From contig OZ176053.1 in assembly GCA_964247055.1 (NCBI GenBank), positions 13,578,001 through 13,642,000 of the forward strand: 64,000 nucleotides of DNA, written 5' to 3'. Below, one piece after another: positions 11,308 to 25,987 of the stretch. Both the position numbers and the translations under genes were made by a program. Position 1 is the first letter of the stretch; every line of letters begins with the position of its first letter. This DNA is from Paragordius varius (taxonomy: Eukaryota > Nematomorpha). Under the pieces are notes generated by a model that ran no database searches, had not been told where the DNA came from, and saw only the letters and a list, made by a program, of their open reading frames with translations.

Positions 11308-12423
11308 TGTAGTCTTACTAAGAGAATGTATAAAAAATTATTTTGTTCACCGGTGACCAATATCCGATTTTTAAGGACAAAGTTTAACTTGAGTATTAAT
11401 GCGACTAGTTTAACACATTAATTTTTAAAGTATCGTTGTAAAAATCGGATATGAAAGAGTTTGTCAAAATATCTCTATATTTTGATGTAGTCTTACTAAG
11501 AGAATGTATAAAAAATAATTTTGTTCACCGGTGACCAATATCCGATTTTTAAGGACAAAGTTTAACTTGAGTATTGATGCGACTGGTTATACCATAATTT
11601 TTAAAGTATCGTTGTAAAAATCGGATATGAAAGAGTTTGTCAAACTATCTCTATAATTTGATGTAGTCTTACTAAGAGAATGTATAAAAGATTATTTTGT
11701 TCACCGGTGACCAATATCCGATTTTTAAGGACAAAGTTTAACTTGAGTATTAATGCGACTTATTGATACGACTAGTTTTATACATTAATTTATAAAGTAT
11801 CGTTGTAAAAATCGGATATGAAAGAGTTTGTCAAACTATCTCTATTATTTGATGTAGTCTTGCTAAGAGAATGTATAAAAAATTATTTTGTTCACCGCTG
11901 ACCAATATCCGATTTTTAAGGACAAAGTTTAACTTGTGTATTGATGCGACTAGTTTAATACATTAATTTTTCAAGTATCGTTGTAAAAATCAGATATGAA
12001 AGAGTTTGTCAAACTATCTCTATATTTTGATGTAGTCTTACTAAGAGAATGTATAAAAAATTATTTTGTTCACCGGTGACCAATATCCGATTTTTAAGGA
12101 CAAAGTTTAACTTGAGTATTGATGCGACTTATTGATACGACTAGTTTTATACATTAATTTATAAAGTATCGTTGTAAAAATCGGATATGAAAGAGTTTGT
12201 CAAACTATCTCTATTATTTGATGTAGTCTTGCTAAGAGAATGTATAAAAAATTATTTTGTTCACCGTGACCAATATCCGATTTTTAAGGACAAAGTTTAA
12301 CTTGAATATTGATGCGACTAGTTTAATACATTAATTTTTAAAGTATCGTTGTAAAAATCGGATATGAAAGAGTTTGTCAAACTATCTCTATATTTTGATG
12401 TAGTCTTACTAAGAGAATGTATA
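11308..12423 (-). repeat. Duplicated block R1, copy 2
   Basis: Second copy of 9300-10415, with a few substitutions (for example TTGTGTATTG for TTGAGTATTG near 11936). After the end the next monomer differs: here it carries GACTGGTTTAATACC, while copy 1 continues with a long monomer. Confidence 0.82.
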
Positions 12424-12784
12424 AAAAATAATTTTGTTCACCGGTGACCAATATCCGATTTTTAAGGACAAAGTTTAACTTGAGTATTGATGCGACTGGT
12501 TTAATACCATAATTTTTAAAGTATCGTTGTACAATCCGGATATGAAAGAGTTTGTCAAACTATCTCTATATTTTGATGTAGTCTTACTAAAAGAATGTAT
12601 AAAAATAGTTTTGTTCACCGGTGACCAATATCCGATTTTTAAGGACAAAGTTTAACTTGCTTATTGTCGTATGCTAAATTATACATTAATTTATAAAGTA
12701 TCGTTGTAAAAATCGGATATGAAAGAGTTTGTCAAACTATCTCTATTATTTGATGTAGTCTTGCTAAGAGAATGTATAAAAAAT

Positions 12785-14069
12785 TATTTTGTTCACCGGT
12801 GACCAATATCCGATTTTTAAGGACAAAACTTGAGTATTGATGCGACTAGTTTAATACATTAATTTTTAAAGTATCGTTGTAAAAATCAGATATAAAAGAG
12901 TTTGTCAAACTATCTCTATATTTTGATGTAGTCTTACTAAGAGAATGTATAAAAAATTATTTTGTTCACCGGTGACCAATATCCGATTTTTAAGGACAAA
13001 GTTTAACTTGAGTATTGATGCGACTTATTGATACGACTAGTTTTATACATTAATTTATAAAGTATCGTTGTAAAAATCGGATATGAAAGAGTTTGTCAAA
13101 CTATCTCTATTATTTGATGTAGTCTTGCTAAGAGAATGTATAAAAAATTATTTTGTTCACCGTGACCAATATCCGATTTTTAAGGACAAAGTTTAACTAG
13201 AATATTGATGCGACTAGTTTAATACATTAATTTTTAAAGTATCGTTGTAAAAATCGGATATGAAAGAGTTTGTCAAACTATCTCTATATTTTGATGTAGT
13301 CTTACTAAGAGAATGTATAAAAAATTATTTTGTTAACCGGTGACCAATAACCGATTTTTAAGGACAAAGTTTAACTTGAGTATTGATGCGACTTATTGAT
13401 ACGACTAGTTTTATACATTAATTTATAAAGTATCGTTGTAAAAATCGGATATGAAAGAGTTTGTCAAACTATCTCTATTATTTGATGTAGTCTTGCTAAG
13501 AGAATGTATAAAAAATTATTTTGTTCACCGTGACCAATATCCGATTTTTAAGGACAAAGTTTAACTTGAATATTGATGCGACTAGTTTAATACATTAATT
13601 TTTAAAGTATCGTTGTAAAAATCGGATATGAAAGAGTTTTTCAAACTATCTCTATATTTTGATGTAGTCTTACTAAGAGAATGTATAAAAAATAATTTTG
13701 TTTACCGGTGACCAATATCCGATTTTTAAGGACAAAGTTTAACTTGAGTATTGATGCGACTTATTGATACGACTAGTTTTATACATTAATTTATAAAGTA
13801 TCGTTGTAAAAATCGGATGTGAAAGAGTTTGTCAAACTATCTCTATTATTTGATGTAGTCTTGCTAAGAGAATGTATAAAAAATTATTTTGTTCACCGTG
13901 ACCAATATCCGAGTTTTAAGGACAAAGTTTAACTTGAATATTGATGCGACTAGTTTAATACATTAATTTTTAAAGTATCGTTGTAAAAATCGGATATGAA
14001 AGAGTTTTTCAAACTATCTCTATATTTTGATGTAGTCTTACTAAGAGAATGTATAAAAAATAATTTTGT
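12785..14069 (-). repeat. Dimeric higher-order repeat, 368 bp
   Basis: A 191-bp and a 177-bp monomer alternate. The marker CACCGTGACC, which lacks one G of the usual CACCGGTGACC, recurs at 13158, 13526 and 13894, exactly 368 bp apart. This fits 191 + 178 - 1. The same dimer occurs as a pair at 10254 and 10623 (369 bp). Confidence 0.85.
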
Positions 14070-14394
14070 TCACCGGTGACCAATATCCGCTTTTTAAGGA
14101 CAAAGTTTAACTTGAGTATTGATGCGACTTATTGATACGACTAGTTTTATACATTAATTTATAAAGTATCGTTGTAAAAATCGGATATGAAAGAGTTTGT
14201 CAAACTATCTCTATTATTTGATGTAGTCTTGCTAAGAGAATTAAGGACAAAGTTTAACTTGAGTATTGATGCGACTAGTTTAATACATTAATTTTTAAAG
14301 TATCGTTGTAAAAATCGGATATGAAAGAGTTTGTCAAAATATCTCTATATTTTGATGTAGTCTTACTAAGAGAATGTATAAAAAATAATTTTGT
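14070..14394 (-). repeat. Dimer with 44-bp internal deletion
   Basis: The distance between successive intact TCACC landmarks is 325 bp instead of about 369. GCTAAGAGAA joins directly to TTAAGGACAAAG at 14240/14241, so one monomer lost its GTATAAAAAATTATTTTG stretch, its TCACCGGTGA palindrome and most of the ATATCCGATTTTT arm. It ends the run of 368-bp dimers. Confidence 0.85.
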
Positions 14395-16299
14395 TCACCG
14401 GTGACCAATATCCGATTTTTAAGGACAAAGTTTAACTTGAGTATTGATGCGACTGGTTATACCATAATTTTTAAAGTATCGTTGTAAAAATCGGATATGA
14501 AAGGGTTTGTCAAACTATATCTATAATTTGATGTAGTCTTACTAAGAGAATGTATAAAAGATTATTTTGTTCACCGGTGACCAATATCCGCTTTTTAAGG
14601 ACAAAGTTTAACTTGAGTATTGATGCGACTTATTGATACGACTAGTTTTATACATTAATTTATAAAGTATCGTTGTAAAAATCGGATATGAAAGAGTTTG
14701 TCAAACTATCTCTATTATTTGATGTAGTCTTGCTAAGAGAATGTATAAAAAATTATTTTGTTCACCGGTGACCAATATCCGATTTTTAAGGACAAAGTTT
14801 AACTTGAGTATTGATGCGACTGGTTTAATACCATAATTTTTAAAGTATCGTTGTAAAAATCGGATATGAAAGAGTTTGTCAAACTATCTCTATATTTTGA
14901 TGTAGTCTTACTAAGAGAATGTATAAAAAATTATTTTGTTCACCGGTGACCAATATCCGATTTTTAAGGACAAAGTTTAACTTGAGTATTGATGCGATTT
15001 ATTGATACGACTAGTTTTATACATTAATTTATAAAGTATCGTTGTAAAAATCGGATATGAAAGAGTTTGTCAAACTATCTCTATTATTTGATGTAGTCTT
15101 GCTAAGAGAATGTATAAAAAATAATTTTGTTCACCGGTGACCAATATCCGATTTTTAAGGACAAAGTTTAACTTGAATATTGATGCGACTAGTTTAGTAC
15201 ATTAATTTTTAAAGTATCGTTGTAAAAATCGGATATGAACGAGTTTGTCCAACTATCTCTATATTTTGATGTAGTCTTACTAAGAGAATGTATAAAAAAT
15301 TATTTTGTTCACCGGTGACCAATATCCGATTTTTAAGGACAAAGTTTAACTTGAGTATTGATGCGACTTATTGATACGACTAGTTTTATACTTAAATTTA
15401 TAAAGTATCGTTGTAAAAATCGGATATGAAAGAGTTTGTCAAACTATCTCTATTATTTGATGTAGTCTTGCTAAGAGAATGTATAAAAAATTATTTTGTT
15501 CACCGATGACCAATATCCGATTTTTAAGGACAAAGTTTAACTTGAGTATTGATGCGACTAGTTTAATACATAAATTTTTAAAGTATCGTTGTACAATCCG
15601 GATAGGAAAGAGTTTGCCAAACTATCTCTATATTTTAATGTAGTCCTACTAAGAGAATGTATAAAAAATAATTTTGTTCACCGGTGACCAATATCCGATT
15701 TTTAAGGACAAAGTTTAACTTGAGTATTGATGCGACTAGTTTAATACATAAATTTATAAAGTATCGTTGTAAAAATCGGATATGAAAGAGTTTGTCAAAC
15801 TATCTCTATTATTTGATGTAGTCTTGCTAAGAGAATGTATAAAAAATAATTTTGTTCACCGGTGACCAATATCCGATTTTTAAGGACAAAGTTTAACTTG
15901 AGTATTGATGCGACTTATTGATACGATTAGTTTTATACATTAATATATAAAGTATTGTTGTAATAATCGGATATGAAAGAGTTTGTCAAACTATCTCTAT
16001 TATTTGATGTAGTCTTGCTAAGAGAATGTATAAAAAATTATTTTGTTCACCGATGACCAATATCCGATTTTTAAGGACAAAGTTTAACTTGAGTATTGAT
16101 GCGACTAGTTTAATACATAAATTTTTAAAGTATCGTTGTACAATCCGGATAGGAAAGAGTTTGCCAAACTATCTCTATATTTTAATGTAGTCCTACTAAG
16201 AGAATGTATAAAAAATATATTTGTTCACCGGTGACCAATATCCGATTTTTAAGGACAAAGTTTAACTTGAGTATTGATGCGACTAGTTTAATACATTAA

Positions 16300-17720
16300 T
16301 TTTTAAAGTATCGTTGTAAAAATCGGATATGAAAGAGTTTGTCAAAATATCTCTATATTTTGATGTAGTCTTACTAAGAGAATGTATAAAAAATAATTTT
16401 GTTCACCGGTGACCAATATCCGATTTTTAAGGACAAAGTTTAACTTGAGTATTAATGCGACTAGTTTAACACATTAATTTTTAAAGTATCGTTGTAAAAA
16501 TCGGATATGAAAGAGTTTGTCAAAATATCTCTATATTTTGATGTAGTCTTACTAAGAGAATGTATAAAAAATAATTTTGTTCACCGGTGACCAATATCCG
16601 ATTTTTAAGGACAAAGATTAACTTGAGTATTGATGCGACTGGTTATACCATAATTTTTAAAGTATCGTTGTAAAAATCGGATATGAAAGAGTTTGTCAAA
16701 CTATCTCTATAATTTGATGTAGTCTTACTAAGAGAATGTATAAAAGATTATTTTGTTCACCGGTGACCAATATCCGATTTTTAAGGACAAAGTTTAACTT
16801 GAGTATTGATGCGACTTATTGATACGACTAGTTTTATACATTAATTTATAAAGTATCGTTGTAAAAATCGGATATGAAAGAGTTTGTCAAACTATCTCTA
16901 TTATTTGATGTAGTCTTGCTAAGAGAATGTATAAAAAATTATTTTGTTCACCGGTGACCAATATCCGATTTTTAAGGACAAAGTTTAACTTGAGTATTGA
17001 TGCGACTGGTTTAATACCATAATTTTTAAAGTATCGTTGTAAAAATCAGATATGAAAGAGTTTGTCAAACTATCCTTATATTTTGATGTAGTCTTACTAA
17101 GAGAATGTATAAAAAATTATTTTGTTCACCGGTGACCAATATCCGATGTTTAAGGACAAAGTTTAACTTGAGTATTGATGCGACTTATTGATACGACTAG
17201 TTTTATACATTAATTTATAAAGTATCGTTGTAAAAATCGGATATGAAGGAGTTTGTCAAACTATCTCTATTATTTGATGTAGTCTTGCTAAGAGAATGTA
17301 TAAAAAATAATTTTGTTCACCGGTGACCAATATCCGATTTTTAAGGACAAAGTTTAACTTGAGTATTGATGCGACTGGTTATACCATAATTTTTAAAGTA
17401 TCGTTGTAAAAATCGGATATGAAAGAGTTTGTCAAACTATCTCTATAATTTGATGTAGTCTTACTAAGAGAATGTATAAAAGATTATTTTGTTCACCGGT
17501 GACCAATATCCGATTTTTAAGGACAAAGTTTAACTTGAGTATTGATGCGACTTATTGATACGACTAGTTTTATACATTAATTTATAAAGTATCGTTGTAA
17601 AAATCGGATATGAAAGAGTTTGTCAAACTATCTCTATTATTTGATGTAGTCTTGCTAAGAGAATGTATAAAAAATTATTTTGTTCACCGGTGACCAATAT
17701 CCGATTTTTAAGGACAAAGT
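16300..17720 (-). repeat. Duplicated block R2, copy 1
   Basis: Colinear with 19215-20635 at an offset of 2915 bp. Landmarks are AATCGGATATG 16321/19236 and the unusual ACAAAGATTAAC 16611/19526. The two copies differ at a few sites: the hairpin arm reads TATCCTTATA at 17071 and TATCTCTATA at 19986. The TATCCTTATA variant recurs at 18175, 1104 bp on, so this block is also partly repeated in between. Confidence 0.8.
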
Positions 17721-19214
17721 TTAACTTGAGTATTGATGCGATGGTTTAATACCATAATTTTTAAAGTATCGTTGTACAATCCGGATATGAAAGAGTTTGT
17801 CAAACTATCTCTATATTTTGATGTAGTCTTACTAAGAGAATGTATAAAAAATTATTTTGTTCACCGGTGACCAATATCCGATTTTTAAGGACAAAGTTTA
17901 ACTTGAGTATTGATGCGACTTATTGATACGATTAGTTTTATACATTAATATATAAAGTATTGTTGTAATAATCGGATATGAAAGAGTTTGTCAAAATATC
18001 TCTATATTTTGATGTAGTCTTGCTAAGAGAATGTATAAAAAATTATTTTGTTCACCGGTGACCAATATCCGATTTTTAAGGACAAAGTTTAATTTGAGTA
18101 TTGATGCGACTGGTTTAATACCATAATTTTTAAAGTATCGTTGTAAAAATCAGATATGAAAGAGTTTGTCAAACTATCCTTATATTTTGATGTAGTCTTA
18201 CTAAGAGAATGTATAAAAAATTATTTTGTTCACCGGTGACCAATATCCGATGTTTAAGGACAAAGTTTAACTTGAGTATTGATGCGACTTATTGATACGA
18301 CTAGTTTTATACATTAATTTATAAAGTATCGTTGTAAAAATCGGATATGAAGGAGTTTGTCAAACTATCTCTATTATTTGATGTAGTCTTGCTAAGAGAA
18401 TGTATAAAAAATAATTTTGTTCACCGGTGACCAATATCCGATTTTTAAGGACAAAGTTTAACTTGAGTATTGATGCGACTGGTTATACCATAATTTTTAA
18501 AGTATCGTTGTAAAAATCGGATATGAAAGAGTTTGTCAAACTATCTCTATAATTTGATGTAGTCTTAATAAGAGAATGTATAAAAGATTATTTTGTTCAC
18601 CGGTGACCAATATCCGATTTTTAAGGACAAAGTTTAACTTAAGTATTGATGCGACTTATTGATACGATTAGTTTTATACATTAATATATAAAGTATTGTT
18701 GTAATAATCGGATATGAAAGAGTTTGTCAAACTATCTCTATTATTTGATGTAGTCTTGCTAAGAGAATGTATAAAAAATTATTTTGTTCACCGATGACCA
18801 ATATCCGATTTTTAAGGCAAAGTTTAACTTGAGTATTGATGCGACTAGTTTAATACATAAATTTTTAAAGTATCGTTGTACAATCCGGATAGGAAAGAGT
18901 TTGCCAAACTATCTCTATATTTTAATGTAGTCCTACTAAGAGAATGTATAAAAAATAATTTTGTTCACCGGTGACCAATATCCGATTTTTAAGGACAAAG
19001 TTTAACTCGAGTATTGATGCGACTAGTTTAATACATTAATTTTTAAAGTATCGTTGTAAAAATCGGATATGAAAGTGTTTGTCAAAATATCTCTATATTT
19101 TGATGTAGTCTTACTAAGAGAATGTATAAAAAATAATTTTGTCCGGTGACCAATATCCGATTTTTAAGGACAAAGTTTAACTTGAGTATTAATGCGACTA
19201 GTTTAACACATTAA

Positions 19215-20635
19215 TTTTTAAAGTATCGTTGTAAAAATCGGATATGAAAGAGTTTGTCAAAATATCTCTATATTTTGATGTAGTCTTACTAAGAGAATGT
19301 ATAAAAAATAATTTTGTTCACCGGTGACCAATATCCGATTTTTAAGGACAAAGTTTAACTTGAGTATTAATGCGACTAGTTTAACACATTAATTTTTAAA
19401 GTATCGTTGTAAAAATCGGATATGAAAGAGTTTGTCAAAATATCTCTATATTTTGATGTAGTCTTACTAAGAGAATGTATAAAAAATAATTTTGTTCACC
19501 GGTGACCAATATCCGATTTTTAAGGACAAAGATTAACTTGAGTATTGATGCGACTGGTTATACCATAATTTTTAAAGTATCGTTGTAAAAATCGGATATG
19601 AAAGAGTTTGTCAAACTATCTCTATAATTTGATGTAGTCTTACTAAGAGAATGTATAAAAGATTATTTTGTTCACCGGTGACCAATATCCGATTTTTAAG
19701 GACAAAGTTTAACTTGAGTATTGATGCGACTTATTGATACGACTAGTTTTATACATTAATTTATAAAGTATCGTTGTAAAAATCGGATATGAAAGAGTTT
19801 GTCAAACTATCTCTATTATTTGATGTAGTCTTGCTAAGAGAATGTATAAAAAATTATTTTGTTCACCGGTGACCAATATCCGATTTTTAAGGACAAAGTT
19901 TAACTTGAGTATTGATGCGACTGGTTTAATACCATAATTTTTAAAGTATCGTTGTAAAAATCAGATATGAAAGAGTTTGTCAAACTATCTCTATATTTTG
20001 ATGTAGTCTTACTAAGAGAATGTATAAAAAATTATTTTGTTCACCGGTGACCAATATCCGATGTTTAAGGACAAAGTTTAACTTGAGTATTGATGCGACT
20101 TATTGATACGACTAGTTTTATACATTAATTTATAAAGTATCGTTGTAAAAATCGGATATGAAGGAGTTTGTCAAACTATCTCTATTATTTGATGTAGTCT
20201 TGCTAAGAGAATGTATAAAAAATAATTTTGTTCACCGGTGACCAATATCCGATTTTTAAGGACAAAGTTTAACTTGAGTATTGATGCGACTGGTTATACC
20301 ATAATTTTTAAAGTATCGTTGTAAAAATCGGATATGAAAGAGTTTGTCAAACTATCTCTATAATTTGATGTAGTCTTACTAAGAGAATGTATATAAGATT
20401 ATTTTGTTCACCGGTGACCAATATCCGATTTTTAAGGACAAAGTTTAACTTGAGTATTGATGCGACTTATTGATACGACTAGTTTTATACATTAATTTAT
20501 AAAGTATCGTTGTAAAAATCGGATATGAAAGAGTTTGTCAAACTATCTCTATTATTTGATGTAGTCTTGCTAAGAGAATGTATAAAAAATTATTTTGTTC
20601 ACCGGTGACCAATATCCGATTTTTAAGGACAAAGT
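19215..20635 (-). repeat. Duplicated block R2, copy 2
   Basis: Second copy of 16300-17720. It diverges from copy 1 near 20635, where copy 1 has GATGCGATGGTTTAATACC and this copy has GAATATTGATGCGACTAG. Confidence 0.8.
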
Positions 20636-20884
20636 TTAACTTGAATATTGATGCGACTAGTTTAATACATTAATTTTTAAAGTATCGTTGTAAAAATCGG
20701 ATATGAAAGAGTTTGTCAAACTATCTCTATATTTTGATGTAGTCTTACTAAGAGAATGTATAAAAAGTAATTTTGTTCACCGGTGACCAATATCCGATTT
20801 TTAAGGACAAAGTTTAACTTGAGTATTGATGCGACTGGTTTAATACCATAATTTTTAAAGTATCGTTGTACAATCCGGATATGA

Positions 20885-22880
20885 AAGAGTTTGTCAAACT
20901 ATCTCTATATTTTGATGTAGTCTTACTAAGAGAATGTATAAAAAATTATTTTGTTCACCGGTGACCAATATCCGATTTTTAAGGACAAAGTTTAACTTGA
21001 GTATTGATGCGACTTATTGATACGATTAGTTTTATACATTAATATATAAAGTATTGTTGTAATAATCGGATATGAAAGAGTTTGTCAAACTATCTCTATT
21101 ATTTGATGTAGTCTTGCTAAGAGAATGTATAAAAAATTATTTTGTTCACCGATGACCAATATCCGATTTTTAAGGACAAAGTTTAACTTGAGTATTGATG
21201 CGACTAGTTTAATACATTAATTTTTAAAGTATCGTTGTACAATCCGGATAGGAAAGAGTTTGCCAAACTATCTCTATATTTTAATGTAGTCCTACTAAGA
21301 GAATGTATAAAAAATAATTTTGTTCACCGGTGACCAATATCCGATTTTTAAGGACAAAGTTTAACTTGAGTATTGATACGATTTATTGATACGACTAGTT
21401 TTATACATTAATTTTTAAAGTATCGTTGTAAAAATCGGATATGAAAGAGTTTGTCAAACTATCTCTATATTTTAATGTAGTCTTACTAAGAGAATGTATA
21501 AAAAATAATTTTGTTCACCGGTGACCAATATCCGATTTTTAAGGACAAAGTTTAACTTGAGTATGCGACTAGTTTAACACATTAATTTTTAAAGTATCGT
21601 TGTAAAATTCGGATATGGAAAGAGTTTGTCAAACTATTTCTATATTTTGATGTAGTCTTACTAAGAGAATGTATAAAAAATTATTTTGTTCACCGGTGAC
21701 CAATATCCGATTTTTAAGGACAAAGTTTAACTTGAGTATTAATGCGACTAGATTAACACATTAATTTTTAAAGTATCGTTGTAAAAATCGGATATGAAAG
21801 AGTTTGTCAAAATATCTCTATATTTTGATGTAGTCTTACTAAGAGAATGTATAAAAAATAATTTTGTTCACCGGTGACCAATATCCGATTTTTAAGGACA
21901 ATGTTTAACTTGAGTATTGATGCGACTGGTTATACCATAATTTTTAAAGTATCGTTGTAAAATTCGGATATGAAAGAGTTTGTCAAACTATCTCTATAAT
22001 TTGATGTAGTCTTACTAAGAGAATGTATAAAAGATTATTTTGTTCACCGGTAACCAATATCCGATTTTTAAGGACAAAGTTTAACTTGAGTATTGATGCG
22101 ACTTATTGATACGACTAGTTTTATACATTAATTTATAAAGTATCGTTGTAAAAATCGGATATGAAAGAGTTTGTCAAACTATCTCTATTATTTGATGTAG
22201 TCTTGCTAAGAGAATGTATAAAAAATTATTTTGTTTACCGGTGACCAATATCCGATTTTTAAGGACAAAGTTTAACTTGAGTATTGATGCGACTAGTTTA
22301 ATACATTAATTTTTAAAGTATCGTTGTAAAAATCGGATATGAAAGAGTTTGTCAAACTATCTTTATATTTTGATGTAGTCTTACTAAGAGAATGTATAAA
22401 AAATTATTTTGTTCACCGGGGACCAATATCCGATTTTTAAGGATAAGTTTAACTTGAGTATTGATGCGACTTATTGATACGACTAGTTTTATACATTAAT
22501 TTATAAAGTATCGTTGCAAAAATCGGATATGAAAGAGTTTGTCAAACTATCTCTATTATTTGATGTAGTCTTACTAAGAGAATGTATAAAAAATAATTTT
22601 GTTCACCGGTGACCAATATCCGATTTTTAAGGACAAAGTTTAACTTGAGTATTGATGCGACTAGTTTAATACATTAATTTTTAAAGTATCGTTGTAAAAA
22701 TCGGATATGAAAGAGTTTGTCAAACTATCTCTATATTTTGATGTAGTCTTACTAAGAGAATGTATAAAAAATTATTTGGTTCACCGGGGACCAATATCCG
22801 ATTTTTAAGGACAAAGTTTAACTTGAGTAATCATGCGACTAGTTTAATACATTAATTTTTAAAGTATCGTTGTAAAAATC
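20885..22880 (-). repeat. Duplicated block R3, copy 1
   Basis: About 11 monomers, colinear with 25988-27983 at a constant offset of 5103 bp. Shared rare landmarks: TACGATTAG 21021/26124, GTATGCGACT with a short deletion 21561/26664, CTAGATTAAC 21748/26851, GGATAAGTTTAAC 22441/27544 and TCATGCGACTAG 22831/27934. I found only about three differences by eye (near 21640, 21901 and 22507), so the copies look more than 99% identical. Confidence 0.88.
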
Positions 22881-22979
22881 GGATATGAAAGAGTTTGTCA
22901 AACTATCTCTATAATTTGATGTAGTCTTACTAGAATGTATAAAAAATTATTTTGTTCACCGGTGACCAATATCCGATTT

Positions 22980-23780
22980 TTAAGGACAAAGTTTAACTTG
23001 AGTATTGATGCGACTTATTGATACGACTAGTTTTATACATTAATTTATAAAGTATCGTTGTAAAAATCGGATATGAAAGAGTTTGTCAAACTATCTCTAT
23101 TATTTGATGTAGTCTTGCTAAGAGAATGTATAAAAAATTATTTTGTTCACCGTGACCAATATCCGATTTTTAAGGACAAAGTTTAATTTGAATATTGATG
23201 CGACTAGTTTAATACATTAATTTTTAAAGTATCGTTGTAAAAATCGGATATGAAAGAGTTTGTCAAACTATCTCTATATTTTGATGTAGTCTTACTAAGA
23301 GAATGTATAAAAAATTATTTTGTTCACCGGGGACCAATATCCGATTTTAAAGGACAAAGTTTAACTTGAGTATTAATGCGACTAGTTTAACACATTAATT
23401 TTTAAAGTATCGTTGTAAAAATCGGATATGAAAGAGTTTGTCAAAATATCTCTATATTTTGATGTAGTCTTACTAAGAGAATGTATAAAAAATAATTTTG
23501 TTCACCGGTGACCAATATCCGATTTTTAAGGACAAAGTTTAACTTGAGTATTGATGCGACTGGTTAAATCATAATTTTTAAAGTATCGTTGTAAAAATCG
23601 GATATGAAAGAGTTTGTCAAACTATCTCTATAATTTGATGTAGTCTTACTAAGAGAATGTATAAAAGATTATTTTGTTCACTGGTAACCAATATCCGATT
23701 TTTAAGGACAAAGTTTAACTTGAGTATTGATGCGACTTATTGATACGACTAGTTTTATACATTAATTTATAAAGTATCGT
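22980..23780 (-). repeat. Duplicated block R4, copy 1
   Basis: Colinear with 28922-29722 at an offset of 5942 bp. Landmarks are CACCGTGACC 23148/29090, GGTTAAATCATAATT 23562/29504 and CACTGGTAACC 23679/29621. The change from offset 5103 to 5942 between neighbouring blocks R3 and R4 means about 840 bp were inserted between them in the second copy. Confidence 0.82.
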
Positions 23781-25987
23781 TGTAAAAATCGGATATGAAA
23801 GAGTTTGTCAAATTATCTCTATTATTTGATGTAGTCTTTCTAAGAGAATGTATAAAAAATTATTTTGTTCACCGGTGACCAATATCCGATTTTTAAGGAG
23901 AAAGTTTAACTTGAGTATTGATGCGACTGGTTTAATACCATAATTTTTAAAGTATCGTTGTAAAAATCAGATATGAAAGAGTTTGTCAAACTATCTCTAT
24001 ATTTTGATGTAGTCTTACTAAGAGAATGTATAAAAAATTATTTTGTTCACCGGTGAACAATATTCGATTTTTAAGGACAAAGTTTAACTTGAGTATTGAT
24101 GCGACTTATTGATACGACTAGTTTTATACATTAATTTATAAAGTATCGTTGTAAAAATCGGATATGAAAGAGTTTGTCAAACTATCTCTATTATTTGATG
24201 TAGTCTTGCTAAGAGAATGTATAAAAAATAATTTTGTTCACCGGTGACCAATATCCGATTTTTAAGGACAAAGTTTAACTTGAATATTGATGCGACTAGT
24301 TTAGTACATTAATTTTTAAAGTATCGTTGTAAAAATCGGATATGAAAGAGTTTGTCCAACTATCTCTATATTTTGATGTAGTCTTACTAAGAGAATGTAT
24401 AAAAAATTATTTTGTTCACCGGGGACCAATATCCGATTTTTAAGGACAAAGTTTAACTTGAGTATTGATGCGACTTATTGATACGACTAGTTTTATACAT
24501 AAATTTATAAAGTATCGTTGTAAAAATCGGATATGAAACAGTTTGTCAAACTATCTCTATTATTTGATGTAGTCTTACTAAGAGAATGTATAAAAAATTA
24601 TTTTGTTCACCGGTGACCAATATCCGATTTTTAAGGACAAAGTTTAACTTGAATATTGATGCGACTGGTTTAATACATTAATTTTTAAAGTATCGTTGTA
24701 AAAATCGGATATGAAAGAGTTTGTCAAACTATCTCTATATTTTGATGTAGTCTTACTAAGAGAATGTATAAAAAGTAATTTTGTTCACCGGTGACCAATA
24801 TCCGATTTTTAAGGACAAAGTTTAACTTGAGTATTGATGCGACTGGTTTAATACCATAATTTTTAAAGTATCGTTGTACAATCCGGATATGAAAGAGTTT
24901 GTCAAACTATCTCTATATTTTGATGTAGTCTTACTAAGAGAATGTATAAAAAATTATTTTGTTCACCGGTGACCAATATCCGATTTTTAAGGACAAAGTT
25001 TAACTTGAGTATTGATGCGACTTATTGATACGATTAGTTTTATACATTAATATATATAATGTATTGTTGTAATAATCGGATATGAAAGAGTTTGTCAAAC
25101 TATCTCTATTATTTGATGTAGTCTTGCTAAGAGAATGTATAAAAAATTATTTTGTTTACCGATGACCAATATCCGATTTTTAAGGACAAAGTTTAACTTG
25201 AGTATTGATGCGACTAGTTTAATACATTAATTTTTAAAGTATCGTTGTACAATCCGGATAGGAAAGAGTTTGCCAAACTATCTCTATATTTTGATGTAGT
25301 CCTACTAAGAGAATGTATAAAAAATAATTTTGTTCACCGGTGACCAATATCCGATTTTTAAGGACAAAGTTTAACTTGAGTATTGATACGATTTATTGAT
25401 ACGACTAGTTTTATACATTAATTTTTAAAGTATCGTTGTAAAAATCGGATATGAAAGAGTTTGTCAAACTATCTCTATATTTTGATGTAGTCTTACTAAG
25501 AGAATGTATAAAAAATAATTTTGTTCACCGGTGACCAATATCCGATTTTTAAGGACAAAGTTTAACTTGAGTATTGACGCGACTAGTTTAACACATTAAT
25601 TTTTAAAGTATTGTTGTAAAAATCGGATATGGAAAGAGTTTGTCAAACTATCTCTATATTTTGATGTAGTCTTACTAAGAGAATGTATAAAAAATTATTT
25701 TGTTCACCGGTGACCAATATCCGATTTTTAAGGACAAAGTTTAACTTGAGTATTAATGCGACTAGTTTAACACATTAATTTTTAAAGTATCGTTGTAAAA
25801 ATCGGATATGAAAGAGTTTGTCAAAATATCTCTATATTTTGATGTAGTCTTACTAAGAGAATGTATAAAAAATAATTTTGTTCACCGGTGACCAATATCC
25901 GATTTTTAAGGACAAAGTTTAACTTGACTATTGATGCGACTGGTTATACCATAATTTTTAAAGTATCGTTGTAAAAATCGGATATGA

